Shown here piece after piece: positions 60,608 through 64,000 of a stretch of 64,000 nt of DNA (positions are counted from its first letter, which is position 1; each line of letters begins with the position of its first letter). The notes under the pieces are model-generated. The model saw nothing but the letters and a program-made list of their open reading frames with translations. It made no database searches and was not told the DNA's origin. Source of the DNA: JANNVK01 sp031430435 (lineage in GTDB: Bacteria > Acidobacteriota > Blastocatellia > Pyrinomonadales > Pyrinomonadaceae); NCBI GenBank assembly GCA_031430435.1, contig JANPBM010000121.1:1-64000 (forward strand). Direction: 5' to 3'. The translations under genes were made by a program, and so were the position numbers.

Positions 60608-60680
60608 GCCATCCTAGCTCAGCTGATAGAGCATTCGATTCGTAATCGAAAGGTCGTGGGTTTGAATCCCATGGATGGCT
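60608..60680 (+). tRNA. tRNA-Thr (anticodon CGT)
   Basis: A full cloverleaf: acceptor GCCATCC/GGATGGC, D arm GCTC...GAGC, anticodon stem TTCGA/TCGAA with loop TTCGTAA (anticodon CGT, reading ACG), variable AGGTC, T arm GTGGG/CCCAT with a TTTGAAT loop, discriminator T. CCA is not encoded. It lies 86 bp after recA. Confidence 0.93.
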
Positions 60681-60699
60681 TCTTTAGAATCAATAAGTT

Positions 60700-60726
60700 A
60701 GGCGAGTTTAACGACTCGCCTTTTTC
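60700..60726 (+). terminator. Terminator after tRNA-Thr
   Basis: AGGCGAGT-TTAACG-ACTCGCCT with a T-run (TTTTTC). Confidence 0.85.
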
Positions 60727-60744
60727 TTTTACTCACATCTTTAC

Positions 60745-60894
60745 TCACACCTTCGCCGAAAATTCTTGTTTAATTTGCTCAAAAGTTCCGTTTTTCAATG
60801 AGTAGCATTTTGGCTCAGTTTCGCTTTCACATTTCAAAAATAAACATTCCTGTTCTCCGATCTTTGCAAAAAAGATTTTTCCGCACGGTTGATT
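60745..60894 (-). pseudogene. Protein-like remnant without a start codon
   Basis: A 49-residue reverse frame bounded by stops, with no ATG, containing CGKIFFAKIGEQECLFLK and SLKNGTFEQIKQEF. It looks coding in composition but has no start. Part of a decayed stretch beside tRNA-Thr. Confidence 0.4.
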
Positions 60895-60916
60895 TTAGTT
60901 TCTGTTTTGTCTCAAT

Positions 60917-61123
60917 TTATTTGTTTCGCTCTTTTAGATTCGTATAGATTCGTAGTTTTGGAAAGCCTTTTGCGTTTATTTGGCTTGTTTCAGACCTTGC
61001 CGATAAATGTTTGCCGTTGCTTCGGCGATAAGTGATGACAGACCAAACCTTTTTCAGATGCCTTACCTCGCATACGCCGAGTTTTTCGCCGTTTTGAACA
61101 TCAAAACGTAATGCTAAAAAGTT
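60917..61123 (-). pseudogene. Second protein-like remnant
   Basis: A reverse open frame of about 68 residues without a start codon: FLALRFDVQNGEKLGVCEV then RHLKKVWSVITYRR. No family is recognised. Confidence 0.35.
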
Positions 61124-61147
61124 TTATTCAAAAAAGAAAGCAAATTC

Positions 61148-61228
61148 AGCCGCAGATGCACGCGGAAAAACGCGGATTTTTATTGATTGTTTTTGCTTTA
61201 TCGGCGAGATCTGCTTTTATTTGCGGCT
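61148..61228. repeat. Intergenic inverted-repeat element
   Basis: AGCCGCA (61148-61154) and TGCGGCT (61222-61228) bound an 81-bp element containing GATGCACGCGGAAAAACGCGG. The end type recurs in the chimeric element at 4386. Confidence 0.65.
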
Positions 61229-61249
61229 AAAAATTGTTTTTCCGGCTTT

Positions 61250-61420
61250 TTATTGAGGCGTTACATCAAAACGAACGTGATAAACGTTTGAGTTATTTGA
61301 CGAACAAACGACAAAAAGACGATCTTTAATAAATTTCACTTCAGGCTTTAATTTTTTGCATTTTTCGATTGCCCGTTGTGTGTTTTCCGCAGTTAATTTA
61401 ATGGTTTTACCGTTTTTTTC
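61250..61420 (-). pseudogene. Third protein-like remnant, overlapping the MFS gene end
   Basis: A reverse frame of 56 residues with no ATG: NGKTIKLTAENTQRAIEK, then DRLFVVCSSNNSNVYHV. It ends at TAA 61252-61250 and overlaps the last 14 bp of the MFS gene. It reads like a real protein but lacks a start. Confidence 0.4.
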
Positions 61421-62564
61421 TCAGTAACGCAAATAATCCGAGTATTGGTCCAATCGCCAAAAACATATAAATATATCGAGCGTCGATTTTATCCGACAAA
61501 AAGCTGATGAACTGAAGGCTGATAATTGTGATTGAAAAACCGATGCAGTTGACGATTGTGAGCGAAGTTCCGCGTGATTCATCGGGAGCATTTTGAGCGA
61601 CTAAGGTTGAAAACAAAGGCGAATCAGCGATAACGGCAAACGCCCAAATAAACAGGAAAGTAATAAACAAACTTGTTGAACCTGCGAACAGAAAAAGCGG
61701 AGAAATGATGCAGCACAAACACGATGCAGATAATGCGATTGCCGCAATCTTTTTTGTCCCAAATTTCTGCGAAATTATTCCGCTCAAAACACACGCTAAT
61801 CCGCCCGAAGCAATGATGAGGAACGATAAAAGCGAAATATTCAAATTTTCGCCGTAATAATTGTTGTATGCCGCGAGCATCACCGGCACGAACGCCCAAA
61901 ATGTGTAAAGTTCCCACATATGCCCGAAATATCCGAACGAAACCGAGCGGAATTGCGGGTTTTTGAATCCCGATAAAAATGCCGTCAGTTTTATCTTGTT
62001 TCCCGATTTACGAAACGGTCCGTCAGGCACCAAAAATAAAACACATAATCCGCCGATAACCGACAGCGTTGTGGTTGAATACAAAACATATTTCCAAGGA
62101 AATCCGGCAACAAAATTCTTCAACAAATGCGGAAACGCCGTCCCGATCACCAACGCACCGACCAGAAATCCCAACGATTTTCCGAGTCCCGATTGATAAT
62201 AATCCGCCGCTATCTTCATCCCGACAGGATAAATTCCCGCCAGAAAAAATCCGGTCAAAAATCTGAACAAAAGTATTTCGGTCGAATCAATTTGGTCAAT
62301 CGTAATGCCAAGATTAAAAAGTCCCGCCAAAATTGAGCTTACGAAAAACACGATTGACGGCGAAAACCTGTCAGACACGGTAAAGATTGCAAACACTAAG
62401 GTTCCGGCGATAAATCCGAATTGAATGGCACTTGTGATATGAGCTAAAAAATGTTGGTCAAGATTATGGTCGCGGGCAATGTCGGATATTATCGAGTTTC
62501 CCGCAAACCAAAGCGATGTGCAGAAAAATTGCGAAATTACGATGATTGGTAAGGTTCGTTTCAT
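61407..62564 (-). CDS. Major facilitator superfamily transporter
   Basis: The 385-residue protein has about 12 hydrophobic helices in two halves. The typical inter-helix loop with charged residues is visible near 215 (LSGFKNPQFRSVSFGYFGH), and helices start with CTSLWFAGNSIISDIA. The substrate is unknown. The start ATG 62564 is supported by the immediate signal-anchor helix. It ends in the decayed region next to tRNA-Thr. Confidence 0.88.
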   Translation of the reverse strand: MKRTLPIIVISQFFCTSLWFAGNSIISDIARDHNLDQHFLAHITSAIQFGFIAGTLVFAIFTVSDRFSPSIVFFVSSILAGLFNLGITIDQIDSTEILLFRFLTGFFLAGIYPVGMKIAADYYQSGLGKSLGFLVGALVIGTAFPHLLKNFVAGFPWKYVLYSTTTLSVIGGLCVLFLVPDGPFRKSGNKIKLTAFLSGFKNPQFRSVSFGYFGHMWELYTFWAFVPVMLAAYNNYYGENLNISLLSFLIIASGGLACVLSGIISQKFGTKKIAAIALSASCLCCIISPLFLFAGSTSLFITFLFIWAFAVIADSPLFSTLVAQNAPDESRGTSLTIVNCIGFSITIISLQFISFLSDKIDARYIYMFLAIGPILGLFALLRKKR

Positions 62565-62682
62565 TTAACAAATTTGATGTCCGTCGTAATTTTAGTTTAT
62601 TTAATTTGCTCTTGAAAGACGATAAAAGCGGTTTTTGTGTGATTGTCGAATGTTTAATACTAAATTTCCTCTGTTTATATTA

Positions 62683-62827
62683 GGTTATCTTCTAAAAAGA
62701 GAGGTTATCGTCTGTTTTTATTAGGTTGCCTCATCTTTTAAGCGGTCAACGGCTGTTTTAGAGAGATTATCGTTTGTTTTAGATAGGTTATCGTCTGTTT
62801 TTAATCGATTGACGTTAGATTTTTAGA
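62683..62827 (-). repeat. Degenerate 20-21-bp tandem repeat encoding a heptad
   Basis: About seven copies of a GGTTATCGTCTGTTTTTA-like unit occur with start-to-start steps of 20, 21, 20, 21, 21, 21 bases (62683, 62703, 62724, 62744, 62765, 62786, 62807). Reverse-strand translation of part gives NRLKTDDNLSKTNDNLSKT, a seven-residue periodic coiled-coil-like string. No start codon is in frame. Confidence 0.65.
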
Positions 62828-62969
62828 GAAAATGCGGAAATATGGAAATATGAAAGAAGTAAGTGTTCGCAGACTTCTGCATTGTTTGGTTTGTGTCGAG
62901 ACAATTACGGATACTTCGCAGTCGTAGCGTTTGATCGTATTTGTAAATTTGTAAATCCAACGTATTTTA

Positions 62970-64000
62970 TTAAAATGAATTTAGTCTTGCTTTTTGCTGG
63001 GCAACAGATATTTTGTTAACAGGTCTTTTACTCAAGACGCTTTTAATTTGGTTAAAGCATGAATCAATATCTTTTAAGTCTGTATCTGTAAATGTATTTG
63101 TGGTTATTCCAAAAGTGCCAAAATACTTATTTCTTTTTGCCATTTCTTTTTCCCACTTACCTTTTAATTCTTGATTGACTTTTAATTGTCCTTCTTTCAA
63201 ATTTGCAACTTGCATATGAGTTGAGACCGGACTAATTTCATAACCAATAAATTCGACACTGTGTTGGTTTAATACAGTAAAGTCAAGTCTATGTTCGTGA
63301 TACGTCTCCAAACCTTTATATCTGAATTCCGGTATTAAAAATGGTTCATTCATAGGGTCACTCGAAGCCTTAAGATAGTCAACATACTTGAGATAAATTC
63401 TCCGTTCATAAGTTGACTTTGTAGAGCTACCAAATGTTATTAGATAGAAGTTGTAAAATTCGTCAAGGTCGTTGAATTTTATTAGAATGTTTTTTGACGG
63501 CTCAATAAGCCCGGTTTCCATAATATGTCCCACAGTCCAGTAACAATAATTCGCTTTCCTTATTTCACTCTTATCGATTCTCCATCCGGTTGAAGTTTTT
63601 TGTGGAGCAATAAGCAAACCGTATATTTGTTTATTATCTCCGAACCAAATCTCCCAAAGCGTTTCGTCAGGTTTTAACCTTATCATTTCGTAAATGTTAT
63701 TATAGAAGTTTCTTTCTAAAAGCTTCTGAGTATACTGAAATATTTTTTCGTCTTTCAAAAGGCTTACGATTCTGTGTGACGCTCTTTGAGGATATTCCTT
63801 ATCTGAGTCAACTGCGTCATTTAATCCTTTAAGCCATTTAGAAAAAAAGTCTTCAAAGTCTAGAAATTGCGTCCTGACACTGTCAACGTAGGTATTATTT
63901 TTGCTTCCTAAAATTGCATTGAGCGAAAGTAGGCTTACGTCGTTGTTAAGTATGTTACTTGCTCTCTTGACGGCTTCATCTCTAAGGTTATTAATTTCTT
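62970..64000 (-). CDS. Unidentified protein, partial, runs off the right edge
   Basis: The reverse frame stays open from its stop at 62970 to the window end (at least 343 residues), so the annotated TTG at 63758 is not its real start. It reads SNILNNDVSLLSLNAI and IYEMIRLKPDETLWEIWFGD further on. Near 150 residues from the C-terminus it has FRYKGLETYHEHRLDFTVLN and then GYEISPVSTHMQ. The pattern could be a PD-(D/E)xK-like nuclease core, but this is weak. AT-rich composition suggests foreign origin. The N-terminus lies outside the window. Confidence 0.5.
   Translation of the reverse strand, partial: EINNLRDEAVKRASNILNNDVSLLSLNAILGSKNNTYVDSVRTQFLDFEDFFSKWLKGLNDAVDSDKEYPQRASHRIVSLLKDEKIFQYTQKLLERNFYNNIYEMIRLKPDETLWEIWFGDNKQIYGLLIAPQKTSTGWRIDKSEIRKANYCYWTVGHIMETGLIEPSKNILIKFNDLDEFYNFYLITFGSSTKSTYERRIYLKYVDYLKASSDPMNEPFLIPEFRYKGLETYHEHRLDFTVLNQHSVEFIGYEISPVSTHMQVANLKEGQLKVNQELKGKWEKEMAKRNKYFGTFGITTNTFTDTDLKDIDSCFNQIKSVLSKRPVNKISVAQQKARLNSF

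Noticed and set aside
62683..62827. Possible CRISPR array
   Set aside because: Direct 20-21-bp repeats with no unique spacers; a tandem repeat explains it.

Overview
The window comes from a Gram-negative (diderm) chromosome of low to moderate GC. It most resembles Acidobacteriota, probably Blastocatellia/Pyrinomonadales; this is inferred from gene content only. The pointers are a giant Oar-like TonB receptor with a carboxypeptidase-regulatory N-terminus, OmpR-type winged-helix proteins fused to TPRs or to a hydrolase plus cyclase, a subtilase with a hexapeptide tail, waaA and lpxK for lipid A/Kdo, and several genes whose -10 box lies almost on the start codon.

Layout. 0-5.5 kb: edge of a possible ISL3-type transposase, TonB receptor, YkgJ-like protein, TlyA methyltransferase and a CPXCG protein. 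5.6-9.8 kb: kynA, then a reverse-strand three-gene set (OmpA-like protein, tail-anchored repeat protein, FHA protein). The two upstream proteins carry repeated [DN]-[WFY]-x-x-T motifs in predicted cytosolic tails and the third has a cytosolic FHA domain, so a phosphothreonine-dependent envelope scaffold is possible. This is the best candidate for an undescribed system. 10-12.8 kb: sugar epimerase, glycosyltransferase, class IV aminotransferase. 12.8-14.4 kb: an AT-rich reverse-strand island with a palindromic operator/promoter, small ORFs (one broken by a 28-bp duplication), a ribbon-helix-helix gene and a membrane protein.

14.5-32.7 kb: housekeeping and envelope genes (nurA, E1 alpha, histidine kinase, PBP-like transpeptidase, rnc, lepB, psuG, MBL hydrolase, subtilase, lysS with a large atypical insertion, rraB-like, quinone oxidoreductase, SurA-like). 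32.7-40 kb: a reverse-strand unit of winged-helix/TPR regulator, octaheme cytochrome c and serine hydrolase, preceded by a Pho-box-like array of 11-mers, then a divergent VCBS-repeat protein. 40-49.9 kb: CorC-like protein, NifU-BFD protein, TlpA-like protein, efp, waaA, lpxK, obg-nadD-rsfS and small proteins. 50-55.7 kb: winged-helix/hydrolase/cyclase fusion, a decayed stretch with a histidine-kinase remnant, a four-helix-bundle gene inside an inverted repeat, an NtrC-type regulator and a class II aldolase. 55.8-64 kb: metallopeptidase, alpha/beta hydrolase, prmC, glycosyltransferase, recA, tRNA-Thr(CGT), gene remnants, an MFS transporter, a 21-bp tandem repeat and an unidentified gene running off the edge.

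Many intergenic gaps hold short inverted-repeat elements (4.4, 43.4, 48.3, 53.1/53.5, 54.9 and 61.2 kb), one of which looks chimeric. No CRISPR array, rRNA or complete IS was seen.
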